Below are positions 24,801 through 37,900 of a DNA stretch of 64,000 nt, one piece after another. A program made the translations under genes and the position numbers. The notes beneath the pieces were generated by a model, which saw nothing but the letters and a program-made list of their open reading frames with translations, searched no databases and was not told the DNA's origin. Source of the DNA: Cliona cf. orientalis (lineage: Eukaryota > Porifera > Demospongiae > Clionaida > Clionaidae); contig OZ005705.1 in assembly GCA_963930775.1 (NCBI GenBank), forward strand, positions 7,254,001-7,318,000. Direction: 5' to 3'. Every line of letters begins with the position of its first letter. Position 1 is the first letter of the stretch.

Positions 24801-27800
24801 AGGCGCTTTCATTTTATTTTGCAGATGTGATCACGCTGTTTGAGAATTGAGATCATGTCACGTAGACGGGAGAAAGTGAGATATTTGTCAAGTCCAAGAT
24901 TGGCTGTGTTCAAAACTCATCCATTGAATTCTTTTTCAAAACAAACATTCTTTTTTTAGCTTTGATTTCGCTGTTGTAAACTAAAACTGAAATCCCTTGA
25001 AGAAGCCATAAGCATCAATTGAATACCATTGGCAACGCACAAGTTTCTTGCATTCACAATTACCATCTAATTACAGACAGCCTCAGTCTTTCTTGTGCAG
25101 CTTCTTCCCCAGCCAGCCAGCCAGCTACCATTCCCAAGATTTCCAAGGTTCAGTTTAAAAAAAAAAACAACTTAGTAATGCATGCATCTTTTTCTTCATC
25201 AGGTTTGGTGTGTAGCTGCATATTGTGTCAGTGGTAGAGTATGCATGTAGTAGTATCTGGTTGCAATTCTGCAGCCAGCTAGCTCCCATTCAAAGCACAT
25301 GCCCCTGACCAGCCCTGCTGGTGGATGGACACATTTGTACGTACATCACAACAAATTCAACAACATCCAAACACAAACAAACAACAACATATCATGTACA
25401 CACGTACACATGCACAAAACATGTGCTCAGGCCGCCCACGCACACACATGTCACCGTGGCAACCATACTACTGCCATGGAGGACATCTGACCAGGTAGAT
25501 CCAGGTGGCCAGCCTAGGGTTTATTTCACAGAGTTCTTGCTGACAGTAATTGCTCGGTGTCTGTGAGTATGTGTGGAGAGAGACCTACAGTATGCACAAG
25601 AGTGCGTGGCCTCTCTTTATCTCTCTCTCTAGTGTGTGAAAAGTGTGTAGTCTAGCATAGAGCCACCGGGGTCATAGGCTTGCGGCACTCGACTCCGCGA
25701 CACTGAGGGCCTTTACCACTGAAAGCTACAGCTGCTCTCTAGCAGGGCTAGCAATGTGGAGGGGACTTTACATACAGGTCAACCACACAATGAAGCTGCC
25801 ATCATAAGGCCAAGTTAAGTACACAATTATATGCACATATCATGGGGGGATCTTTTTTAGGGGTGGATCCATGCAGTAACATGTGTGCATATACATGTAA
25901 TTGTTGGCATACACGATTATGCGTGATTATGCCAACGGTAGATGGGCCATAGACCACGATTCCGGTTGATCCACTCTCCCCAGAGCTGTGGGATTTAAGG
26001 CAGGGCATGGGAAAGAGTGAACCTAATTGCTTTAATTTGCGCAAGTGTCAACATAATGTCATGATGTGTGTAACCAGAAAAGTGATTTTTTTAATCTCCT
26101 TTTTAACCTAAATTTCTCAAGCCCACGAAATGCCTTGATTCGATCATGCAAATGAGCGCGCTCACATGTGTATACACCTGCAACTAGCAGACCACGGGCG
26201 CTAATTCGAAGGTGGTATAGGTAGGTGGGGGACATCCTATAAAGTAGCAATTACATTCCGGTTTTTAAAAAAAGATCAGCTGCTCCCTAATTGGACCTCG
26301 ACCACAGTCTCTCTCTCAGATCTCTCCATGGCATGAGAACGGCCAAAAAGGGTTTCCAAACTCCATATATAGCACAGGGGGGTCTATTTTAGTAGCGGGC
26401 AGAATTAGTATTAATTTTCACGTGAATAAACAGTTAATGCAGAAAGGATTTCCAATAGTCTATATCAAGATCATGAGAATAGAATGAAGATCTTTATGGT
26501 GTGTGAGATATCATTTTAGTGTGTGGTCTGAATGGGTTCGTAATAGCGTCAGTAAATGGCTTGCTGAAGATGTTTGCATACTGCATGGAATTACGGAAAT
26601 AAAAAACATTTGCAACGGCCAGCGGTTTGGAAACAGTAGCGGGGGACAATGCTGGGAACAAGGAACTCGCCTAGTCAAACTACCTACCCAGGATTTCATA
26701 ACAAACCAACAAAAAAAGATAAATTTTAACTCGTGCAAGTGCAATAGTCACTATGCACTTTATACTACATTAAATAACCACGAAAATTCCCCGAAGAGTT
26801 ATAACGGTATTATATCGACTAATTTAGGCACAATTAAGATTCTATTTATGCCACCTACCTGGATATAGCTATTCACATAGCTACCACACACACACACACA
26901 CACACACACATTCACAGAGCAGGCCACGTTTGACTTAAGTAGCATGGAATGTCAGCTAAAGCAGCCACTTGTGTACCCTATGCACTCACTAATAACCACA
27001 CACTTAACTAATAACGAGGTAACAAGCTTATTGAATTAGCAAAACGGCCACCTGGCCACGCCCCCTGTCTGTCACACAACCATATGGCTGCAAAAACAGC
27101 TTTATACCAGCTAATAACCCTCAAGTACTGCTTTTTCTAACCTCATTTCAAGCCCACTAAATGCTCATTTGATTTTAGCAGCAAGCACATGTGCTTACAT
27201 CTGCAGTTGACCACAGCCACTGCTAAATCACTTAACAATATAAAGTGGGCGTGGTCAGTGGGCGTGGCCAGTGGCCGGAGGGAACCACAAGAGGTGACGT
27301 GAGCTATGCTCGCTGCAAGATGTGTTTGTTTGTCCGAGGTAGGGAGTGGGTTAGCACCAATCAAGATCACCGCATGTCACGAGGAATCCAAGATGAAAGA
27401 CCAAATTACAAACAAGCTACATTAGCCTACTAACGAGGAGTTAACGAGCTACATTATCATTTATAATGTGTATAATGATATGTATTAGTAATACACTTAA
27501 TAATTACGCTACTACAGCCTATTAGCTACTTTTGCTCACCTGTCGGATTTCATCGAGTAGTATTGGATCGAGGGAGAATCGAGAATCGGATTTCGCAGCC
27601 GGCACCTGGGTCTGCATGCGTAGCTGGGACATTAGCTCATTCAGTCGACCCTGTGAAAATTAATTAAATTAATTATTATACAAGCGTGGTGGTACAAGGT
27701 GCGCGTTGCAAGCATCAACACCCCCGCCCACTCACCCCGCTTGAGAGAATCCCAGCAGATATAATATTATATATAATGCAGGAAGGAAATCTGGCCAGAG

Positions 27801-30800
27801 GTGATCACCCCTTCTGTTCAAACCTACCACCATGCACCCTTGACCTTCAAAATTATACCTCGATGGAGAATAATAATATTATCATTACCACCTTCAGTAT
27901 TGAGGTCGGTTAAGTCGTAAATTGTTCCTCATGGCAACGTAATTGGATTGACCAATAACTTAGTTTTGTTAAAAAATTATAATTTTAGGTAGGTGGGACA
28001 GCATGCACACATGCATGTACGCATGCATGCAGAATGGAACTGCATGCACCCATGCATGTAGTTCATACACACCAATTATTGTTGCTTTTGTGCGTGGGCG
28101 TGGGCGAATATTGTCAAGTTTACACTGGTCCAATGATGGGCAATCAGGTTAAAGGATTTCCTAGAGGTGGCTGTTTAGAAACAATGTGGTCGGCTGATGG
28201 CAGAAAAGAATTGCTTCCTACACGTCTTTTGATTGCTCCCAATAATAAGGCAGTTCTACAACTTCACTCTCTCTCTCTCTCTCTCCTCCCTCCACACCCC
28301 CCCTCTCTCTCCTCCCCTATCCCTCTCTGTGTCTCTCTCTCTCTCTCTCTGTGACTCTGGGCACTATGTTGACAAAACAAGACTACCCATCTGCCAAAAA
28401 AGAATTATGCGTTTGTGCACAATTGCTCCCTTATCATCATCGATCGATCGATCGATCAATGGATAAAAGAAAGCCTAGTACAAAATGGCCCACCTGTGCT
28501 GCTACTACACGGTGTTGACGTCATAAGATATGCCGAAAGGAAAGCCACAAAAATTAGTATATTTTGTACGCATCACAAGACCTTTCTTTTCTTGATGGAG
28601 CGAAGAATGTGATAGTTTCTACTACCGACTTCCTGTGTGGGCTTCAGGTGCGTACACACCGTCCACGGCATGAGCTAGGTAGTGATATCATAATACAGTA
28701 GGTTCAATATGGGCATCTTATTTTAGTAACTTGGGACTTTTTATAATGCCAAATTCATCCAATTTTCTAGCATCAAGCTCAATAGTGCTAATAGCATTGA
28801 AGTTTTGATTTCCAAAGATGGAATGGTTGGGGAGGTGGGCTTTATTAAAGAATTCATTTTTTTGAAAGAGTAAAATATCATTCTCAATTCTTTAATCCAA
28901 AGTAGTGTGTTGCCATATGCAGTAGGAGAGTTGCAGAAGGGGTGGGGGGAGAGAGAGGAAAAGGGGGGGATGTATGAATGCATAACAAACAGTTCAGTTT
29001 GGACAATACCTTGAATTGCAGCGGAGCATCCAGCTCAACTTGAATGCCTTCCAAACGAATTCTGCACGCAGGAACAAAGATAATTATGAACCACCACCAC
29101 CACGCCACAATCGATCGATTGCAACCACATCCCACATCCTCAGAGCTACTAATAACAGTCACATAATACACACACAATCATAGATAATTAGCCAGGCACT
29201 TTACGTATAGTACATACACAATGCATATCGCAAGTACTGTACCAAAGAGGTACAGGAGAAACAAATTGTAACAAGCGCTGTAATGGAGTTAGTCTCAATG
29301 ATGACGGTGCAGAACTAGATGGAAGTGAAAACAGTATCATCGTCCCCCACAAGAGGCCGGCAAACGCAGCTCTATTTGTAGCAGTGTCTAGGAGATCGGC
29401 TGTCGGACTACACAAGTTTCCATAGAATCAAACAGCCTGCACACAGCGGGGCAGCTGGATAAATCTGTTGGCATGCATGTAGTGGAACATCAGCTATGCC
29501 CAATGCAACTGTTTAGGACTCTACATACATACAGTATGCATGTTGGCTATATACGTACCTTGCTGATTTATTTGCTTGCTTGCTTGCTAGGCAGAAAAAT
29601 GTGCCCCAGATTTACAATTGCATGCTCTTTGCTTATTACCAAGTTTGTAAATGTCGTTCATGTTGTACACTATTTAATGGATGTATGGTATTCGTAGAAT
29701 GCAAGGAATATGTACCATACATACACACCCTGGCCATAATACATGTATCAGTAGTTGCTAGGATACACAAAAGAGAGAGAGGGAGAGAGAGAGGGAGAGT
29801 GGAGGGTGCCTAATATAGATAAGGAACATCTTGCTCCCTTAGGGCTACTTCTGATACATCCACGTACGTAGGGACGTAAGTTTTCCCCATGGGGTAACTA
29901 ACGGGGATTGATTGATTTCTATGCATGCACATATTTCTGTGGTTCAGTACAATACCAAGGGGTCAAAAGGTCGACCCAACGAGGAAACTAGAATTACGAA
30001 CACTTACGTATACACACGATACGTATGAGTGGTGAGGGACTGGGGGGTTGGGGGTGGATCACGGAGAAAAGATCCATACTTGGTTACTCACAGACACACA
30101 CACATGGAACCTCCCCAGTAGTACGTAACACACAAGTATGCAGTGGCAGAGTCATGAATAATTCAACAGCTCAGTTTCACTAAAATATTCAGAGTATGCA
30201 CATCACGTCAATAGTGAGTAGATGCTAGCGATCGGTATGCAAGTGCAATCTTATTAAGGTCGTTTAGTCCGTCAAAACACATCCGTAGTTTGCTGGTTAA
30301 TGCTATGATGACCGATTAAACAAAGAATAATTCAAGCTTCCAAATATGGGCAAAACAAGTGCATTGGTGTAGGTCCAGTGATGTCAGGCAGTTGGTAATC
30401 ATTGCTAGCTTGCATAGTTGGAGACAATCAACATCGCTAATGATCATTCCAGGCCTGATAGCAATTACAATGGTTCGTTACATTCCCAGAATGATCGAAA
30501 TTAATCCACTGGAGCATGTGCTTCTAGAAATCAAAAACATCATCTCTCTGGTCTCACAAATTCCATCCCAAGGTTGCAAATTATTGGGACTGCGAACAGC
30601 AATAAATTAAGTCAGCAACATGACAGGCTAAAAGTTTACTACGAAGATCGGGTTATTGATTACCTTAGTTTCTCCTCTTCTGGCTGCACAGAATAGCCGC
30701 TCTTCCTCAGCGCTTCCTGCGCCACCATCACCTGTTGCCATGGAAACAAAATGGAAACACACATCAAAGACATATATATTATCATAATATCTATACTACT

Positions 30801-33800
30801 CCATGCAGCCTATTCTCTGAATTAGGCCCTTAGTGGTTGTCTCACACTTGATGTATATCAGTCCCCCCCCCCTCCCCCCACTACAAAGAACACAAACGTC
30901 CTATATGTAAGTATCTATGAGCTTCTCTGCAGTACTTACTTACCTTGAGGACTCGGTGACTTAGCAGCAGTAGTTGACGCTTGCACTCGGCGATCTTGGC
31001 GACCGTTGTGGTGTGGTTCTGCTGTAGCTGGGTGATCTCCTCAGTCAGGATCTGTGCCGGGATGAGTATTGACACAGACGTACATACGTACGGATAGCAT
31101 TGCACTCTCAATTAATAATTAAACATACTACTCTCATAATAATTATTATATTATTATGCTATAGCTGTCATGCTCACCATAAATATTTGGAGAATTAATT
31201 GCTGTTTAGTCATCCATATCAATTAATATTATTATTTTGGGGGGAATTTTTCATCACGCTTGCGTAAAGCGCATGATGATGATGTTAGGCACGACTCAAT
31301 CTATGACTTCATGGCGCCATGGCAGGAGGCTCCCCCTCCCAAGTAGACTAATAACCCCAACCCAAACCACCATCCCACACCCTCAGCTCTCTGATTAGCT
31401 CTACATAATACAACATTTTCTGCTTAATAACCGAATGAATGATAATTACGTATGAAGACTATGGGTTATATATTATATGTACAAATGCATAGTTCAAGTT
31501 ACATGTATGTAGCAAATGATCACTTGCATTTTGGAACTACCGAGAACGGTGAACTGAGTTACGGTGAACTGTTATTGTCCCTGGGGATCTCTCCCGTCAG
31601 TCCGTACGTACAGAGAGAGCCCACCAGACCAGGTGTTACAAATACAAATGGAATGCTAGTCACTCATGACACACACACACACATGCAGAAACTATTACAT
31701 GTATGTATGGTTTATTCGGTAATGATATTAATTGCGATTACTACTACTGCAGCGCTAGTGGAGTGGTGGAACTACTCGGATATAATACCATGTAATCTCT
31801 TGTAATTCAATTTTTGCTTCGATATTATTCAATTTGAATAAAGTAGGGGGGGGGGATATAATAAATCTTTTGTTAATAGTCTGTTAGGGAGTCGGTCCAC
31901 TGCCAGCTCATGGGTAAAGATCTGCTCTGATATCAAATTTAGTAAGATCAGTTTACAAAATATTGTCATTAAATATCCAGATATCCACAGCGAGCGAGCC
32001 AGCCTCCTACAGCGACCGAGAGCAGCAGGGGGACAAAGGGTGGGGTGAGCGATTAATTAGGTTCACACTGCTCCATCCAATCAAGAAGGAGGAAAATGGG
32101 ACGGCAGTAAACATTGCCGTACCTCGTACGAAAACAGACGCAAAGCTTTCTAATTTTGTGTTTACTCGAGAGTCATGCCGGCCACCTGTTGCCGGGCACG
32201 GCCCGGGGTCAGGCCAGAGAGGACAGACGGACAAACGGACGGACGGACGGACGGACGGACGGACGGACGGGTGCTCTGCTGATAAAGGAACGACTGACTC
32301 TAGTATTTTTGTTCCGGCATCCGTACAAACACAGACTTCCACGCAATACACTGAAACTGGTCCTCACACCCAAAGTCAGCAACGCTTCATTCACATCAAG
32401 GAGGAGAGGAAATTCGATTAGCAAGGGATTAAAAACCAAGGTGTGTAAATTTGCAATTAGGACGAGCTATTAATAGTAAAGGGTTGTTGGGTCGCAGGAA
32501 AGCAGAACCAGTCACAATAATAAAAAAACGCCTAGAAGGAAGAGAGTAATTAATAATATGCGTGCATGCAGTGTGTAATATTATGAAGATGATGATCGAT
32601 GATGCAGCATTGGTTAGCTCAAAGTTTTGCCAACAGCGGTGGAGAAGGGATATGCCCGCAACTTGGAGGAACTGGAGGAAACTGGCTGGAGGGAGATGGG
32701 AATGGGTGGTGGATCGGGGACGATGGGGGGAGGGGTGGGAGGGAGGGTGGATGGCAAGAGGGGGGAATGGGGGACGGGGGACGGGAGGGGACAGATGACT
32801 AGCTGAGAGTGTCCATCTAGGCATGGGAAACACTATAACAGCCTGTACACAAAAATCCCTCCAACTGGCTGGAGATTTAATAAAAGAAGTGGGTATTTTG
32901 AGACATAACATCAACCAACAGGATGGAAGCACAGAACTAAGGTGGTAGAAAATATTTAAATGAAAGTTCCTCCATGTGTACAAAAAAAATAACAGAAAAC
33001 CATTTCAGTGAGGAAGTCCAAGCACATTGGACACTAAAACACATAGGAATGCTCAGATTGAACAAACCAAATCTAGACAACGCAAAAACAAAAAATAAAC
33101 ACACGTGCACACTCACCCACATTCCTGCTCTATACTTCAGTACACGGACATGCACGAGCATAAATGCACACTTAGAAAAACCAAACCTGCCCATTGCATC
33201 CTGGAAGTCACAAGATGGTGAGGAAAAAAACAACTGAGCATACTTCCTCAAGCTAAAGCAATTAGGCCCAACACCTTATTAAAGTAAGGATTCCTTGTTT
33301 AGTAAATCGCCTGCTAACGATTTTAAGCCAATTTCAACAAGCTGACATGTGTGTGGATGCAAATTAAGTGTCATTGCAGCGCATCAATTATTAATGTTAT
33401 GATAATCACCTCTCTTCCTCCTTAAAAACAGTAGACCTTGTTTGAACAACTGTAGCAAACATTACCACACTGGAAACTACCCAGAAGGCCGGATTCATAC
33501 CGATCAAGATGAACTTTTAATTTCACACCAAGTTATTATTTTGACTAGAGCCGACAGAATGTAGAGAAAGGGAAGCCGTACGCGGACCTACTTATGTTAC
33601 GTATGTACATAGATCAATTGGTGAAGCCAGACCCCCCCTCCCCTTCAGTCTGTGGTTGTCATCAAGAAATAGAACAGCACTAACAAGGGTACTTTCCCAA
33701 ATAAGTGTTGGCAACTTTGTAACCGGATAGGCCAAGCAGTGAGGTATCGGGTGGTAATGTTTAGAATGCCTGGTTCGTTCCGTTCAAACCAACCCCAGCT

Positions 33801-34945
33801 CCTGACAACGCAAAAGCTATGCACAGAGATATGTATAATCAACCTACAATAGACCATTATGCATGCATATGTATATAATATTACGTTTGTGGGTATGTAC
33901 GAATGTATACATCATTGCTTGGGATGAAGAAGGTGAAGTGGCAAGCATAAGGATTCAGTGATACTCTTGAGGAACAGATAAGTTTAGAAATACGGAATGC
34001 CATTTTGCAAATACATAAGAGTATGTACGTATCAGTGATGGCTGGCACCTTGATGTCTCGCAGGGGGAACGCTACACCAAACGTATGCACTAATATTATA
34101 GTGTGCCTTATTTATTAATTTTGTATTATAATAATAATATTATACATACCTCCAATCGGCGTTGCTGTTGTGAGCACTCTTGCTCCTGAAGCTTCATCCT
34201 CTTGTGCAGGGCGGCCGTCCCAACCACAGGGACTGGGATGAACCTGAAACAAATAGTCAAACTAATCGCTAAATTACATTATTAATATTTTGATCTACTA
34301 ATAAATTATTTTTATTTTATGAGGTTCCATCATTATAACATTATAGCTATTGCATGAATGCAATGATTATAAGCTGATAGACAAATTGAGAGGAATCAAG
34401 GTGAATTAGCACTAACGCACGCCAGTGATTGAGCATAACAAGCTCAAGTGCCAACACATTGTTAACCAATTAGCATTTCAAATTTTGAGAAAACGGCCCA
34501 ATGAATCTCATTAACACTGCAATACACAACCGAATTGCTAGGCATTATAATAACTATTACTGCACTAAATCAAAGAAGTCGCTGTGCAATGGAACTACTT
34601 GATGACATCACCACGTCTGTCAACCTGACAAAAGTGTACATAGGTACATACATATGCACATGCATAGCCAAGGCTACTCACTTGCTGACTGCTGATATCA
34701 AGGTTTGGATAGTAAACTGAACAGGGTATTGGATTACACCACTGGCAGACACACACATACACACATACTCTATAATATATAACCTATAGACTAACTACCA
34801 TCACAGAAGGAAGGGAGTGTAACATTATTGTATGCGGGCAGGATATTGGGGCCTGATGAAAGCTGCAGCTCTAGCTTCCAACTATGCGGGCAATCTCAGG
34901 TGGCAAGAATGTTCCACAACCTCTCTGTGGTGTGGGGACTATACT

Positions 34946-34981
<36 letters not shown>

Positions 34982-37900
34982 GGGACAAGTAGGCTGCCAG
35001 GGGTACTAGACAAAGTGTAATGGAGCCCAGGCCATTGGATAGATGATACCAACTCCCTGTGAATTGAGGGTTACTACTCAATCTCTAATGAGAAAGAGAG
35101 ATCCAATTTCACTTCTAGTTTCACCAAATTAAAGAAAGCACTGCAGCAGCACCTTAGTATGTACATATGTATCCCACCATTTCATTGCTCTTCTCCAATT
35201 GTGGGCAGCAGATGCAAATCAATACCGATACTATGCACTAATAAGGCCCATAGCTCGCGAGCTCCTCCCATAAGCAGCTGGCCATAATTAGAAACTAGCG
35301 GAGGTGCTAGACATTGGTTTCTCACACGCGCCCTTCCACCTGCCCACCCACCCACGCGCCCTCTTTCTTTTATGCCTCAGTACGATGGTATAGTATAGGT
35401 ATTATGTTCCTCTAGGTGTGGTTGGGTGCAAAGGTGTGACCAATAACAGACTGCAGCGAGCACGGATGGCAGTGCTAGGCTAGGAGGTGAGAAATGATCC
35501 CGTGTGCTCCATTAGTCCCCAGCTTGCCGAGCCCAAAACAGTTATTGCTAAACATCTCAACTCTACTAATTAGCATCATGCACCCAGGAGTACGACACAT
35601 GCATGCCTGTGAGTCAAGGGGTAAGGAAATAAAGGTGAAAATTTCAGCATTACACATCCCAGTTGAGCGCCACCAGTTGAGCTGTATGAGAAAGGAATGA
35701 GAGTGATGCAATTAATAGCGTTAGAAGTTTTGGGGTTTATAGAAGGTAATCGAAGCCTGTGCGGTCGAGGGGTATCAGCTTGCCAGCCTGCTAGCTTGCT
35801 TGCTTACGTGCTAGCTGGAGGAGAAGCCCCATAGCGGAACAATGAAAGGACCCTGGAAGTCAATCAAACGCACATTTGTGGCGAGCGGTACTTGTACGGC
35901 TCTTCCACTGCCCACCTAGAGAAACTATGGGTTAAGGGATAATGCCATGACAGTGCACACCAGAGAATCATAAACACCACGTGAGCCAGTTTTTTTTTCT
36001 TTTTTTTTTTTTTTTGCTGATTGTAGCAAGCAGCGGTGTAGCTGCAGAGGTATGTAGCTAGTGTGCCTATGAACGTGGGATGCATCATGGCTGCATGGCT
36101 TAGCATGAGTGAGTGAGTGAGTGAGTGTATGGGTGTGTGTGCAAGTGTGAAATTAAGTGGTTTAAGAATGAGTAGATGTAGGAATCTTAAGACTAGAAAT
36201 TAAAGCTTAATTGAGGTAACTAAAAATAGGATCAAAACATCCGTATAATATTATTGTCACTTCAATTTACATATACAGTTTGAGGCAGCTGCTCCGTGGC
36301 CATATAGAGAAGTGGTGGCAAATGAAAGCAGCACTCGGGGTAATTTTCAATAGAGGGGGAAAAAACACATACAACAACACATTAGCGATAGTGCCAATTT
36401 GAGTTCCCAATGCAATTAGCCAGGCATGTCGATGGATAAATCTGCATCCCTAAGCGTCAATTCTTTGCTAAAATAGGGAAGTGAGCATTTGGCAAAGCGA
36501 AGCTGGGTGCACTCTGGCTGGCCGCAAAGACAGGAGCTAAGGTAAACAGAATCCCATCCAGTGGGACCAGCTGAACTAGATTATCTCGTTATGCAGAGAA
36601 TTACTGAGCAACAATGCTTTTAAGTGGTTATGTCATCTTTGAGAGGGAGAAGGTGTAGGATGTTAGAGGGAGTGAAGTGTACTCTCTGGCCTCTGCAAAG
36701 TGATGGTGATGCAAGGTAGTGACTTACTTTTGTGGATTTGGATTATCCTTTTTGCTCTGCTCCCAAAGGTGAGAGGTGATACCTGGAGGTGGATATGAGA
36801 GGGGGAGGAGGGAGGGGAGAGAGAGAGAGAGAGAGAGAGAGAATCATGATCAACAAACACATGTACGTATGTACACAAGTTGGGGGTAAACCTATGAGCA
36901 TATTCATGAGAGCAAGAGGCCTGTAACTAAACACATTAACAAAGAGTTATGCCCTTCACTCAAGTGGACTTTAAGTGTTATCTAATTAGCTTATCACTGG
37001 TTGGGTGACCATAAGGCAAGATATGCACATACAGTGGCCATGGCCTGAAGCCCCACAGCCACGCAGCATGTGTATGTACTCATGCTACATACGTATGTAC
37101 GTACATTATTAATACACATACATACGTACAAGCTGAGCAATAGCACCATGTGCCTTCCTTCATGCATGTACGTAGGTAGCTCATAGCACTTTAAAGCCAC
37201 TAACTTCAAGGAAGCCCACCCGATGAATACGAAGGTTGGTTTACCGTTGCCCAGAGCTTCCCACTGGCTCAGCTGGGAACAGCACAGGTAGGCAGTCAGT
37301 CAGGCAGGCAGGGAGGGAGGGACTCTTATTAATTTTGTGCTGCCTGCTGTTGCTTTAGCCACGCAGTGCACTGTGTGTTAATTCTCCCTCGCGGCCAACA
37401 GCTACGTACGTACGTAATGTACGTGGGTAGGACTTCTTTTGAAAGTGCTTGTGTGGTACAAAGTGCTCCTCCAATGGGAATTTTTTTCACTCTAGTATGG
37501 CTTAGATAGATACATGTCATGGACTACATACGTATGTTTAATGTATGTATCTGACTTGTGAGAGCAGCTTGTGGAGCATAATCAATTAGGTGAATGATTA
37601 ACATTCTGAAGAGAAGCAGGTGCTGGATGAGTCCCAGGTGAACTATGCAGGGTAATATAAGAGACAAGTACTATGTAGCTGCATGTAAGTAAGTAGCTGT
37701 GATATCCCTTCGCTGCAGCTTTTCATAAAAGGAGAAGGAGGGAGGGAGGGAGGCATAGTCCATCATGCACTAGCACTGCGCATTCTTTGTAAACTTCATG
37801 AAATGAAATAACCCAGCTTTGAGTACACTCCAGAAAAATGCATGTCTGATGTTTGACTCATGGAGCCTGCACAAATGGGCCTGGACATATTTGCTCCCAT

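Larger units (their letters stand above)
18927..27539 (-). other. Last intron of NUP54 (8.6 kb)
   Basis: The intron holds CA and CT microsatellites (around 20785-20815, 23953-24000 and 26884-26911), a degenerate tRNA-like stretch near 25650-25760, and two related non-coding stretches at 26090-26200 and 27120-27215. Open frames of 60-130 codons cluster at 22580-24440 but match no family I know and lack consistent splice borders. It is the NUP54 intron nearest the homeobox gene and could hold its control elements (inference). Confidence 0.6.

Noticed and set aside
26540..26600. Candidate last exon of NUP54 (minus strand, reads KHLQQAIY then stop)
   Set aside because: The frame stops after a few codons and lacks the DD-(I/L)K-IE ending. 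The exon at 18831-18926 has the full expected C-terminus in the right phase.
31963..32421. 152-codon open frame with Arg/Thr/Asp repeats
   Set aside because: It crosses the GGAC microsatellite, where no frame can contain a stop. It has no domain and sits in a NUP54 intron with no consistent splice borders.
32429..32983. 184-codon minus-strand open frame rich in Pro, Ser and Leu
   Set aside because: Its length comes from the complement of a G-rich, stop-poor stretch at 32690-32800. It shows no conserved motif and no splice logic.
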